64,000 bases of DNA. It comes from Bacteroides fragilis. GTDB taxonomy: Bacteria; Bacteroidota; Bacteroidia; Bacteroidales; Bacteroidaceae. Where the stretch lies: NCBI RefSeq assembly GCF_002849695.1, contig NZ_CP018937.1:496001-560000 (forward strand). Direction: 5' to 3'. Position numbers and translations under genes: made by a program. The notes under the pieces were generated by a model. That model worked only from the letters and a program-made list of their open reading frames with translations. It was not told where the DNA came from and did no database searches. This document shows positions 8,805 to 16,602 of this stretch, one piece after another (the first letter of the stretch is position 1; every line of letters starts with the position of its first letter).

Positions 8805-10394
8805 ATGGCGGTCAACAGGCTCAAACCGCCTAAAAACCTGCATATCGAGTTTAAACCGTCACCACGACAATATGAACTGTGGAAGTTGTTGCAGCCTAAT
8901 TATTGCCCCCACTGCGGTGGAGAAATAGAGCAAATCCTTGTCGGTTACGACCCGCAAAGGAATCCGCAGTATAAGCCGCAATGTAAGCAATGTAGGTCGC
9001 AAAATCTTCCACAGTTGATATTGGGTGGCGGAGCGGCAGGTGGCGGAAAGTCTTTTATCGGTAGCGTATGGTTGGTATCCTCGTGTATCCGGTTTGAGAA
9101 TATTCGTGCGGTCGTAGCCCGTAAAACACTCAAATCATTGAAGGAATCGACCTGGAATACCATTAAGTCGATACTGAAAGATTGGGGACTTAAAGAGGAT
9201 ATAAATTACAAGATAAACAATCTCGAAGGCACACTCACATTCTGGAATGATTCGGTTATTATCATGAAAGAGATGGCAGATATCCCCAGCGACCCGAACT
9301 TCGAACGTTTTGGTTCGTCCGAATATACCATTGCTATGGTGGACGAGGTATCGGAGATTTCCGAACGGGCTGTCGAGGTGCTATTTTCCCGTCTCCGTTG
9401 GAGAACCCACGAAACGTTTAAGACGCCACGAATGTTGCTCACGACCAATCCGACGATTAACTGGGTGCGCTCCCGTTTTGTACAAGACGAGAATGGTGAA
9501 AAAGTTATTTGCCGTGAAGGTGAATCCTATATTCCGTTTTCCGTATTTGATAATCCGAATATTGCTTTTCGTCAGGTTTACGAGGCTGCATTGAACAAAA
9601 TTCGGGATCAGGCCACCAAGGAACGCTTGCTTTATGGCAACTGGGACTTTGTGGAAGCTAACGATATGGCCATTTATCGCAGTTTTGATGGTTCCAGGCA
9701 TCTTGTTACCGGGCTGAAAGAAAAAGTATATGATCCTACCAAACCGCTTGTTACGGTTTGGGATTTTAACGTCGCTCCCCAAATGTCCGTGCTTTCCTCA
9801 CAGATAGACTACGACAACAAGAAGGTATATATACTTGAGGAAATACTCGGTAAGCCGGAGGAAAAAGAAAATAACACACCTGCATTGGCACGAAAAGTAC
9901 GTTTGAAACTTTACCGTGACAAACATATCGGCGGAGTGGATGTAACAGGAGATCCATCCGGATTGCAGCGCTCCACCACTAACGAGGACGGAATTAACAA
10001 CTACACCATCATTACGGACACTTTTGGTAAAGGAGTTCTACGCCCGAAAGTAAAACTTTTACGAAAGCAGCCTCCGCAGGCGACACGCTGTGAGTTTGTA
10101 AACGAGGTGTTCGATGGTTACAACGGCTGGGAAATACAGATAGACATCAAATGTCGGAAGCTCACACAGGATTTGATTTATCAGCTCCGCAACGAGGACG
10201 GTTCCAAGAATAAACAGAAGACTACCGATCCGAAAACCGGTGTAAAGTACGAGCGTTACGGTCATTTGTCCGACTGCCTTGACTATCTGCTATGTTATTA
10301 TCTGCGCGACAGTTGGTACAAGTTTAAGAGTGGCGGAGACGGAAACGGATATGTGGTTTCTACCTCGGTTATTCAGGAAGGATTTTCATATTAA
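8805..10394 (+). CDS. Phage terminase large subunit
   Basis: This is a 529-residue DNA-packaging motor protein. An N-terminal zinc-ribbon-like insertion has C34, C37, C60 and C63. Walker A is GGGAAGGGKS at 74-83, and Walker B is in TIAMVDEVSE. The C-terminal RNase H-like nuclease domain shows VTVWDFN, then GVDVTGDPSG, then HLSDCLDYL, giving the expected acidic residues. The gene looks intact. In a prophage it would be followed by portal and capsid genes; here only one more phage-like gene follows, so this is a remnant or a domesticated block. Confidence 0.88.
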   Translation: MAVNRLKPPKNLHIEFKPSPRQYELWKLLQPNYCPHCGGEIEQILVGYDPQRNPQYKPQCKQCRSQNLPQLILGGGAAGGGKSFIGSVWLVSSCIRFENIRAVVARKTLKSLKESTWNTIKSILKDWGLKEDINYKINNLEGTLTFWNDSVIIMKEMADIPSDPNFERFGSSEYTIAMVDEVSEISERAVEVLFSRLRWRTHETFKTPRMLLTTNPTINWVRSRFVQDENGEKVICREGESYIPFSVFDNPNIAFRQVYEAALNKIRDQATKERLLYGNWDFVEANDMAIYRSFDGSRHLVTGLKEKVYDPTKPLVTVWDFNVAPQMSVLSSQIDYDNKKVYILEEILGKPEEKENNTPALARKVRLKLYRDKHIGGVDVTGDPSGLQRSTTNEDGINNYTIITDTFGKGVLRPKVKLLRKQPPQATRCEFVNEVFDGYNGWEIQIDIKCRKLTQDLIYQLRNEDGSKNKQKTTDPKTGVKYERYGHLSDCLDYLLCYYLRDSWYKFKSGGDGNGYVVSTSVIQEGFSY

Positions 10395-10409
10395 CAACGA
10401 AATAAGAAT

Positions 10410-11429
10410 ATGTATAGACGGTTTCTCAATAACAACGATTATTTGGGTATCATCACTCAAGAAGCCCTTGCGCAGCTTACACGGGGCAATGACGGGCGAT
10501 TTGTCCAGGCTGAAGAATCGGCAGAAATAAGTATCGTGGAATATCTCTCGGAGAATTACGAAGTGGAGAAAGAGCTCGCCAAAGGAAAATATATCGCCGA
10601 CTATGACCGGCGCATTACTTATCCGGTGGGAGTGCATATCTACTTTGAAGGACAAATTCATGAAGTGATACGTTCCATCAGTGGTTATCGCAAGCCGTCA
10701 ACAGTTATTTATTGGGAAGAGTGCTCCGATATCAATACAGATATAGCACAGGTAATAAATTATTCCCAGTTTAATACCTATTATCCAGGCGATAAGGTGA
10801 ATTGTAATGGAGTTGTCTATACATGTCTTTCAGAGAATGGCTACAAGTTCGATGATATTCGTATTCCGATGGTTACCGGCTGGATAGAGATGGAAACATC
10901 CTTATGGCAGCCTGTTGAATATCCGTTATGGAGTGTGGTCGAATACGATGGAGGATTCTATACATTGATGACTTTTAATAATTTCGATTATAATCTTGAT
11001 CCTATGAAATCCGATTGTTGGGGAGCTATCGCAGATTATGATCCGAAATACAATGCCTATGAGCTTTCAGAACACGAATATATTGTCTTCGACGGACATG
11101 TATTCTATCCTGAAACAGATGTAAATGCAGACACCCCTACTGTTGGACAGAATTTATCTCCGCATGATCCACGCAATTATAATCTCAAGAAACACATGGT
11201 TCGGTTGGCAATCTATGAGCTTACAAAATTGATTGCCCCGAACAATGTCAGTGTTGTACGTATGCGTGATTACGAAGATAGCATGAAATGGCTGAATGAT
11301 GCGGCTAAACTACGCCTCAACCCGCAGATTCCTCGTAAATTGGATGAAAAGAAGAAGCCTGTGACCGATTGGCAAATGGCAACGTTTCAAACGGATTATG
11401 ATCCGTACAAGAATCCGTGGCTGACTTGA
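10410..11429 (+). CDS. Phage-derived structural protein, head-completion-like C-terminus
   Basis: The 339-residue protein has two central segments resembling small carbohydrate-binding-like repeats (YPGDKVNCNGVVYTCL at about 130-145 and a similar W/Y-rich segment after it). Its C-terminal region (HMVRLAIYELTKLIAP, then SMKWLNDAAKLRLNP) resembles DUF1320/Gp36 head-tail completion proteins. It follows the terminase by 15 bases. Its final 18 codons or so, with the downstream flank, are repeated at 19303-19413 next to the Rhs immunity gene, which makes this 3' end a recombination landmark. The domain call is by resemblance only. Confidence 0.6.
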   Translation: MYRRFLNNNDYLGIITQEALAQLTRGNDGRFVQAEESAEISIVEYLSENYEVEKELAKGKYIADYDRRITYPVGVHIYFEGQIHEVIRSISGYRKPSTVIYWEECSDINTDIAQVINYSQFNTYYPGDKVNCNGVVYTCLSENGYKFDDIRIPMVTGWIEMETSLWQPVEYPLWSVVEYDGGFYTLMTFNNFDYNLDPMKSDCWGAIADYDPKYNAYELSEHEYIVFDGHVFYPETDVNADTPTVGQNLSPHDPRNYNLKKHMVRLAIYELTKLIAPNNVSVVRMRDYEDSMKWLNDAAKLRLNPQIPRKLDEKKKPVTDWQMATFQTDYDPYKNPWLT

Positions 11430-11487
11430 TTTCCTTTTTTCAAGAATAAGTATTATTCAGGTTTTTACTATCGTCTTTTATCTTGAT
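11376..11487 (+). repeat. Direct repeat copy A: phage-gene 3' end plus relic immunity-gene 3' end
   Basis: The segment covers the end of the phage structural gene (ending PYKNPWLT) and about 60 bases beyond. On the other strand the far end reads YQDKRR and a stop, matching the C-terminus LQDKRRL of the SUKH immunity protein at 19392-19913. A second copy is at 19303-19413. By eye about four in five bases agree. The pair brackets the composite transposon and an orphan toxin module. Confidence 0.8.
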
Positions 11488-11571
11488 ATAGCCAATGGCA
11501 ACCTGCATGTTGAATGACCGGTGCCGGCCGTAGTTTCTTTACTTCACAGCATATCCGGCTGATCTCGGTTA

Positions 11572-11576
11572 TTTAT
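11572..11576. repeat. Left target-site duplication of composite transposon (TTTAT)
   Basis: TTTAT lies directly outside the outer end of the first IS copy and recurs at 18198-18202 directly outside the outer end of the third copy. IS1380-family elements make 4-5 bp duplications. Confidence 0.8.
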
Positions 11577-11747
11577 CCTCAAATCCGCAACTAAGCTCTT
11601 CAGCGTCCTTCTTGCGTCTAAACGTCCTCTCATCACTGAATTAGCAGATAAATTGAGGCTGAAATACCCACTTCTGCCCACAATATCCCCTTGCCCCACT
11701 ATGCGACTTGAGGCAATACGCAGTATCATACCCATAAGTTGTAGGCG

Positions 11748-13034
11748 TTATCCAAAATCAGTCTGAAAAATATCTGCGTAAGCATTATTACAGGTATAGA
11801 TATTCAGCACATACCGCCTTGATGTTCTGATCCACTTGGCTGGTACAGAGACAAACCTGAAGACAAACGCTTTTATGCGACTTGTTGCATTGAGTCCGAA
11901 CCTCTTTACGTCAAGTCTGTGGATAATGGCCTTGTAGAAATTACGGATAAGTGCCGTAAGAAGAAGGAACACAGTGTTCTCTGCCATGAAGGATTTGGGC
12001 AATCTGTCCCACCCGAAACCATTGTTCATATCATCGAAGATACGTTCCTTTCCTCCACGAAGGTTATAGAACTCGACAATTTCTCTTGTGGAAGATTCAT
12101 AGTCGTTAGTCAGGATACAACGGTATGTGTATTCTCCTTCCCAAAGATCCAGCACACCGTCCATCCGTTTCTGTCTTTGAATCACAAGTCGGTATGCTTT
12201 ACCCTTCCACTTCTCAACAAGAATAGAGTTCAATTCGAACTCAATGCCATTGATTTCCTCAGTCTTCCAGCCTCTAAGAGCAAAGATGTCATTGTAGAGC
12301 GAACTGCAGCGGTTTGCGCGGATATAGAAGGATTTGCTGTGTTTCTCTATTTCCTCCACGATTTCCTCGGAACATGATCCACAATCAGCTCTGAAACGAT
12401 TGATTGTAAGTCCGTTCTGCTCAAATCTCTCAAAGAATCTCTTCAGCGTGTCCTTCTGATGAAAACGAACGTTGGTGTTACCATCGCTATTCTCAATGCC
12501 AACAATCAAGTCGTCAATAACCGCCACGCCAGGGCGATAACCAAGGAACTTCTTGTATGTAGGCTTTGCATCATACTTCTCAGTCTCTATGAACTGATGG
12601 TCGAAATCAACATCATACATCTCGCCCTCTTTCAGTTGGCCGGATGCAAACATACAATTGAGCAGTAAGGTATTGAGTGTGTCAGCCGTGTTGAAATCGT
12701 AGTTCTTACCCGTATCTGATGTGTATGAGATGTTTCCTTGCGTCAGTTCCTTTATCGCTCTGAGGATAGTATCAGAACTACAAGTACGAAGTGTCGGATG
12801 GAGCGAGAGATGGTTCATCAAATGAGTAGTGACATCCTCAATGCATGAGCCACCACAGAAGTAGATACTCATGAGGGAACGGACGATTTCACTGTACTGA
12901 TAACCGAACGAGCTACACCTTAGACCGAGTGTCGAGTCGATTACAGATGACAATGTGGAGTCAAATTGCTCCATGATTGAAAATATTCCTCCAAAAGGAG
13001 TGAGCTTCTCGGATTTTATTTGTATTTTTGCCAT
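11748..13034 (-). CDS. IS1380-family transposase (copy 1)
   Basis: The 428-residue DDE transposase catalyses cut-and-paste or copy movement of its IS. Likely catalytic residues are an Asp in DVDFDHQF (141-145), D217 in FRADCGS, and E330 in YNLRGGKERIFDD, the Y-x2-R-x3-E signature of DDE enzymes. The protein is the same as those of the two other copies in this window. An open frame of 152 residues on the opposite strand is a shadow. The gene lies fully within the IS. Confidence 0.93.
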   Translation of the reverse strand: MAKIQIKSEKLTPFGGIFSIMEQFDSTLSSVIDSTLGLRCSSFGYQYSEIVRSLMSIYFCGGSCIEDVTTHLMNHLSLHPTLRTCSSDTILRAIKELTQGNISYTSDTGKNYDFNTADTLNTLLLNCMFASGQLKEGEMYDVDFDHQFIETEKYDAKPTYKKFLGYRPGVAVIDDLIVGIENSDGNTNVRFHQKDTLKRFFERFEQNGLTINRFRADCGSCSEEIVEEIEKHSKSFYIRANRCSSLYNDIFALRGWKTEEINGIEFELNSILVEKWKGKAYRLVIQRQKRMDGVLDLWEGEYTYRCILTNDYESSTREIVEFYNLRGGKERIFDDMNNGFGWDRLPKSFMAENTVFLLLTALIRNFYKAIIHRLDVKRFGLNATSRIKAFVFRFVSVPAKWIRTSRRYVLNIYTCNNAYADIFQTDFG

Positions 13035-13119
13035 GCCTGATGAGGTTTTGTTTGATTATTTTTTTGCAACACTAAGTTAAGTGAATCCTCTGACATGGCA
13101 AAATCCTGAGCAACTTTTT

Positions 13120-13171
13120 GTTGCTCAGGTACTTAAAAAAAATATTTTATAATAGTGTTGCGGAATTAAGG
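13120..13171 (+). promoter_or_regulatory. Outward-reading IS end likely to drive erm(F)
   Basis: The last 50 bases of IS copy 1 read TTTTTGTTGCTCAGG, then an A-rich stretch, then TATAATAGTG, and end AATTAAGG right against the ATG of erm(F). The same IS end lies 3 bases from the start of blaOXA at the other side. IS1380-type elements of Bacteroides are known to supply promoters to cfiA, nim and erm genes. The exact -33/-7 boxes are not certain, and the GAATTAAGG end would also act as the ribosome-binding region. Confidence 0.6.
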
Positions 13172-13385
13172 ATGACAAAAAAGAAATTGCCCGTTCGTTT
13201 TACGGGTCAGCACTTTACTATTGATAAAGTGCTAATAAAAGATGCAATAAGACAAGCAAATATAAGTAATCAGGATACGGTTTTAGATATTGGGGCAGGC
13301 AAGGGGTTTCTTACTGTTCATTTATTAAAAATCGCCAACAATGTTGTTGCTATTGAAAACGACACAGCTTTGGTTGAACATTTAC

Positions 13386-13390
13386 GAAAA
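13386..13390. repeat. Left target-site duplication of IS copy 2 (GAAAA)
   Basis: GAAAA directly precedes the CCTCAAATCC end of the second IS copy inside erm(F). The same five bases follow the other end at 14986-14990, which identifies a simple transposition event. Confidence 0.88.
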
Positions 13391-14985
13391 CCTCAAATCC
13401 GCAACTAAGCTCTTCAGCGTCCTTCTTGCGTCTAAACGTCCTCTCATCACTGAATTAGCAGATAAATTGAGGCTGAAATACCCACTTCTGCCCACAATAT
13501 CCCCTTGCCCCACTATGCGACTTGAGGCAATACGCAGTATCATACCCATAAGTTGTAGGCGTTATCCAAAATCAGTCTGAAAAATATCTGCGTAAGCATT
13601 ATTACAGGTATAGATATTCAGCACATACCGCCTTGATGTTCTGATCCACTTGGCTGGTACAGAGACAAACCTGAAGACAAACGCTTTTATGCGACTTGTT
13701 GCATTGAGTCCGAACCTCTTTACGTCAAGTCTGTGGATAATGGCCTTGTAGAAATTACGGATAAGTGCCGTAAGAAGAAGGAACACAGTGTTCTCTGCCA
13801 TGAAGGATTTGGGCAATCTGTCCCACCCGAAACCATTGTTCATATCATCGAAGATACGTTCCTTTCCTCCACGAAGGTTATAGAACTCGACAATTTCTCT
13901 TGTGGAAGATTCATAGTCGTTAGTCAGGATACAACGGTATGTGTATTCTCCTTCCCAAAGATCCAGCACACCGTCCATCCGTTTCTGTCTTTGAATCACA
14001 AGTCGGTATGCTTTACCCTTCCACTTCTCAACAAGAATAGAGTTCAATTCGAACTCAATGCCATTGATTTCCTCAGTCTTCCAGCCTCTAAGAGCAAAGA
14101 TGTCATTGTAGAGCGAACTGCAGCGGTTTGCGCGGATATAGAAGGATTTGCTGTGTTTCTCTATTTCCTCCACGATTTCCTCGGAACATGATCCACAATC
14201 AGCTCTGAAACGATTGATTGTAAGTCCGTTCTGCTCAAATCTCTCAAAGAATCTCTTCAGCGTGTCCTTCTGATGAAAACGAACGTTGGTGTTACCATCG
14301 CTATTCTCAATGCCAACAATCAAGTCGTCAATAACCGCCACGCCAGGGCGATAACCAAGGAACTTCTTGTATGTAGGCTTTGCATCATACTTCTCAGTCT
14401 CTATGAACTGATGGTCGAAATCAACATCATACATCTCGCCCTCTTTCAGTTGGCCGGATGCAAACATACAATTGAGCAGTAAGGTATTGAGTGTGTCAGC
14501 CGTGTTGAAATCGTAGTTCTTACCCGTATCTGATGTGTATGAGATGTTTCCTTGCGTCAGTTCCTTTATCGCTCTGAGGATAGTATCAGAACTACAAGTA
14601 CGAAGTGTCGGATGGAGCGAGAGATGGTTCATCAAATGAGTAGTGACATCCTCAATGCATGAGCCACCACAGAAGTAGATACTCATGAGGGAACGGACGA
14701 TTTCACTGTACTGATAACCGAACGAGCTACACCTTAGACCGAGTGTCGAGTCGATTACAGATGACAATGTGGAGTCAAATTGCTCCATGATTGAAAATAT
14801 TCCTCCAAAAGGAGTGAGCTTCTCGGATTTTATTTGTATTTTTGCCATGCCTGATGAGGTTTTGTTTGATTATTTTTTTGCAACACTAAGTTAAGTGAAT
14901 CCTCTGACATGGCAAAATCCTGAGCAACTTTTTGTTGCTCAGGTACTTAAAAAAAATATTTTATAATAGTGTTGCGGAATTAAGG
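13391..14985 (-). mobile_element. IS1380-family element, copy 2, inserted in erm(F)
   Basis: This is a 1595-bp copy with the same ends as copies 1 and 3, flanked by GAAAA on both sides. As far as I can compare, it is identical to the other copies, which points to very recent movement within this transposon. It lies in the same orientation as copy 1. Confidence 0.92.
13562..14848 (-). CDS. IS1380-family transposase (copy 2)
   Basis: This 428-residue DDE transposase is identical in sequence to the ones at 11748-13034 and 16740-18026. The probable catalytic set is D141-D145 region, D217 and E330. It is intact, so the copy could still be mobile. It lies inside erm(F) and reads against the resistance gene. 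Confidence 0.93.
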   Translation of the reverse strand: MAKIQIKSEKLTPFGGIFSIMEQFDSTLSSVIDSTLGLRCSSFGYQYSEIVRSLMSIYFCGGSCIEDVTTHLMNHLSLHPTLRTCSSDTILRAIKELTQGNISYTSDTGKNYDFNTADTLNTLLLNCMFASGQLKEGEMYDVDFDHQFIETEKYDAKPTYKKFLGYRPGVAVIDDLIVGIENSDGNTNVRFHQKDTLKRFFERFEQNGLTINRFRADCGSCSEEIVEEIEKHSKSFYIRANRCSSLYNDIFALRGWKTEEINGIEFELNSILVEKWKGKAYRLVIQRQKRMDGVLDLWEGEYTYRCILTNDYESSTREIVEFYNLRGGKERIFDDMNNGFGWDRLPKSFMAENTVFLLLTALIRNFYKAIIHRLDVKRFGLNATSRIKAFVFRFVSVPAKWIRTSRRYVLNIYTCNNAYADIFQTDFG

Positions 14986-14990
14986 GAAAA
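14986..14990. repeat. Right target-site duplication of IS copy 2 (GAAAA)
   Basis: This matches the five bases at 13386-13390. Together they show where erm(F) was opened, after codon 73. Confidence 0.88.
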
Positions 14991-15629
14991 TTATTTTCTG
15001 ATGCCCGAAATGTTCAAGTTGTCGGTTGTGATTTTAGGAATTTTGCAGTTCCGAAATTTCCTTTCAAAGTGGTGTCAAATATTCCTTATGGCATTACTTC
15101 CGATATTTTCAAAATCCTGATGTTTGAGAGTCTTGGAAATTTTCTGGGAGGTTCCATTGTCCTTCAGTTAGAACCTACACAAAAGTTATTTTCGAGGAAG
15201 CTTTACAATCCATATACCGTTTTCTATCATACTTTTTTTGATTTGAAACTTGTCTATGAGGTAGGTCCTGAAAGTTTCTTTCCACCGCCAACTGTCAAAT
15301 CAGCCCTGTTAAACATTAAAAGAAAACAGTTATTTTTTGATTTTAAGTTTAAAGCCAAATACTTAGCATTTATTTCCTGTCTGTTAGAGAAACCTGATTT
15401 ATCTGTAAAAACAGCTTTAAAGTCGATTTTCAGGAAAAGTCAGGTCAGGTCAATTTCGGAAAAATTCGGTTTAAACCTTAATGCTCAAATTGTTTGTTTG
15501 TCTCCAAGTCAATGGGTAAACTGTTTTTTGGAAATGCTGGAAGTTGTCCCTGAAAAATTTCATCCTTCGTAGTTCAAAGTCGGGTGGTTGTCAAGATGAT
15601 TTTTCTGGTTTGGTGTCGTCTTTTAAGCT

Positions 15630-15770
15630 GCCGCATAACGAAAAATGGTAGCCGTAGTTGCCGGATTTACAGCACTTTCGTATCAATTTAGCACTTCGGT
15701 TCGTTAAAAGCACCAAAGTATCAAGTTGGCACGAAAGCCGGCAATTATCGGCTACCATATGTTAGTGGCA
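15630..15770. repeat. Imperfect inverted repeat resembling an integron attC site
   Basis: Between the converging ends of erm(F) and blaOXA, the arm ATGGTAGCCG-TAGTTGCCGG (about 15645-15664) pairs with CCGGCAATTATCGGCTACCAT (15738-15758), with one unpaired base. The outer ends GCCGCATAAC (15630-15639) and GTTAGTGGC (15761-15769) also nearly pair, and inner CTTTCGT/ACGAAAG pairs continue the stem. Long imperfect stems with an extra-helical base and AAC/GTT ends are the layout of attC recombination sites. The ends do not match the attC consensus exactly, so this is a resemblance only. It could also act as a terminator. Confidence 0.5.
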
Positions 15771-15774
15771 TTTA

Positions 15775-16599
15775 TCATTTCATTATATTCATTTGCTTTA
15801 ACGCATTTTTTGTTACATTAATTCTCGATGAAATAAAATCATCAACATTCAATCCGTCTGTCGGAATTACATTTGTTGCAAAAAAATAAACATTAGATTT
15901 TGTTTCAACATAACCAACAAACCAACCATTATATTTTTCTTCTATCGAACTTAATCCAGTCTTACCGCTTAAAATGTAATTTTCAGTTCGCTCAATTTCC
16001 ATAATATTTTTGACAATCTTTATTGTCCTATCAGAAATTGGAAATTTTGAAAAATAGAATTTCCTTAAAAAGTCGATTTGTTGTTTTTGAGATATTTTTG
16101 AATTTCCTTCAAGCCAAAAATTGTCAATCGTTAAACTGTCAAAAATCATATTTTTATACTCAAATTTTTCTAAATATTCTTTCATTTTAATTGTTCCGAT
16201 TTTCCTTGCAATTTCCTGATAGCAAGGAACACAGGAAATTCTAAAAGCATCTTTAAATGATAAATCTTTTTCCCAAATATCCATTTTTCTCTGCTCGCCA
16301 TTCCATTTTAAAATAGTTGTATCATTTTCAATAATGCCTAATTCAACAGCAATTATAGAATTTGGAATTTTGAATGTTGATGCAGGTAATTTTCCGTTTT
16401 TAGCCCAATCAAAGTCATTTGAGTAAAAAGTATTCTTGTCGTTATCATAAATTAGAATTGAACCATTTACTTGAAAACTATCTAAAATTTTGTCAAAATC
16501 AGAAATTTCTGTTTCAATTATGTTTTTATTCGTTGTTGTGTTACAGCAAACAAATAAAAATATCATTGAAATAAAAACTACAAATAAAATATTTTTCAT
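15775..16599 (-). CDS. blaOXA: Class D beta-lactamase, OXA-347-like
   Basis: The enzyme hydrolyses penicillins in the periplasm by a serine mechanism. The 274-residue protein has an N-terminal hydrophobic segment ending in Cys-Cys at about 18-19, compatible with lipidation. It then shows the active-site STFK at 74-77, S-C-V at 122-124 and KTG at 213-215. Length and sequence agree with OXA-347 from Bacteroidetes as I remember it; the exact allele needs a search. The start is 3 bases from the inner end of IS copy 3, so the IS end probably provides its promoter. The AT-rich composition differs from the neighbouring chromosome. Confidence 0.88.
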   Translation of the reverse strand: MKNILFVVFISMIFLFVCCNTTTNKNIIETEISDFDKILDSFQVNGSILIYDNDKNTFYSNDFDWAKNGKLPASTFKIPNSIIAVELGIIENDTTILKWNGEQRKMDIWEKDLSFKDAFRISCVPCYQEIARKIGTIKMKEYLEKFEYKNMIFDSLTIDNFWLEGNSKISQKQQIDFLRKFYFSKFPISDRTIKIVKNIMEIERTENYILSGKTGLSSIEEKYNGWFVGYVETKSNVYFFATNVIPTDGLNVDDFISSRINVTKNALKQMNIMK

Positions 16600-16602
16600 T
16601 TA

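Larger units (their letters stand above)
11577..13171 (-). mobile_element. IS1380-family element, copy 1
   Basis: The 1595-bp element starts CCTCAAATCCGCAAC and ends GTTGCGGAATTAAGG; the two ends are 15-bp imperfect inverted repeats (13 of 15 match). It carries one transposase gene. Its length and ends fit the Bacteroides IS612/IS613/IS614/IS942 group; I cannot tell which without a search. Its right end abuts the ATG of erm(F) at 13172. Confidence 0.9.
13172..15572 (+). pseudogene. erm(F): erm(F) 23S rRNA methyltransferase, interrupted by an IS
   Basis: Erm(F) dimethylates A2058 of 23S rRNA and gives macrolide-lincosamide-streptogramin B resistance. The first 73 codons (13172-13390) contain SAM motif I (LDIGAGKGF). 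The remainder (14986-15572) contains NIPYG and PPPTVKSALL. Removing the IS (13391-14985) and one copy of the 5-bp duplication restores an unbroken 266-codon frame, the normal length of Erm(F). The only lesion is therefore the insertion. Residue differences from the well-known protein are few. The truncated N-terminal protein ends in a few IS-encoded residues and should be inactive. Confidence 0.92.

Noticed and set aside
11478..11571. A 35-codon minus-strand frame ending in YQDKRR upstream of the transposon
   Set aside because: Only the last few codons match the immunity gene end. The rest has an in-frame stop nearby when the transposon is removed, so it is a relic and not a gene.
11544..11735. 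Short minus-strand frame spanning the left end of IS copy 1
   Set aside because: It crosses the IS boundary into flanking DNA, so it is a chance fusion. A similar plus-strand frame occurs at the end of copy 3.
11919..12377. 152-codon frame opposite the transposase, repeated in all IS copies
   Set aside because: It is antisense to the transposase and appears only because the IS is repeated; no domain or ribosome site supports it.
13118..13580. Several short plus-strand frames around the start of erm(F)
   Set aside because: They are erm(F) codons joined to IS sequence, and the longer frames that begin inside the IS have no support; one interrupted gene explains all of them.
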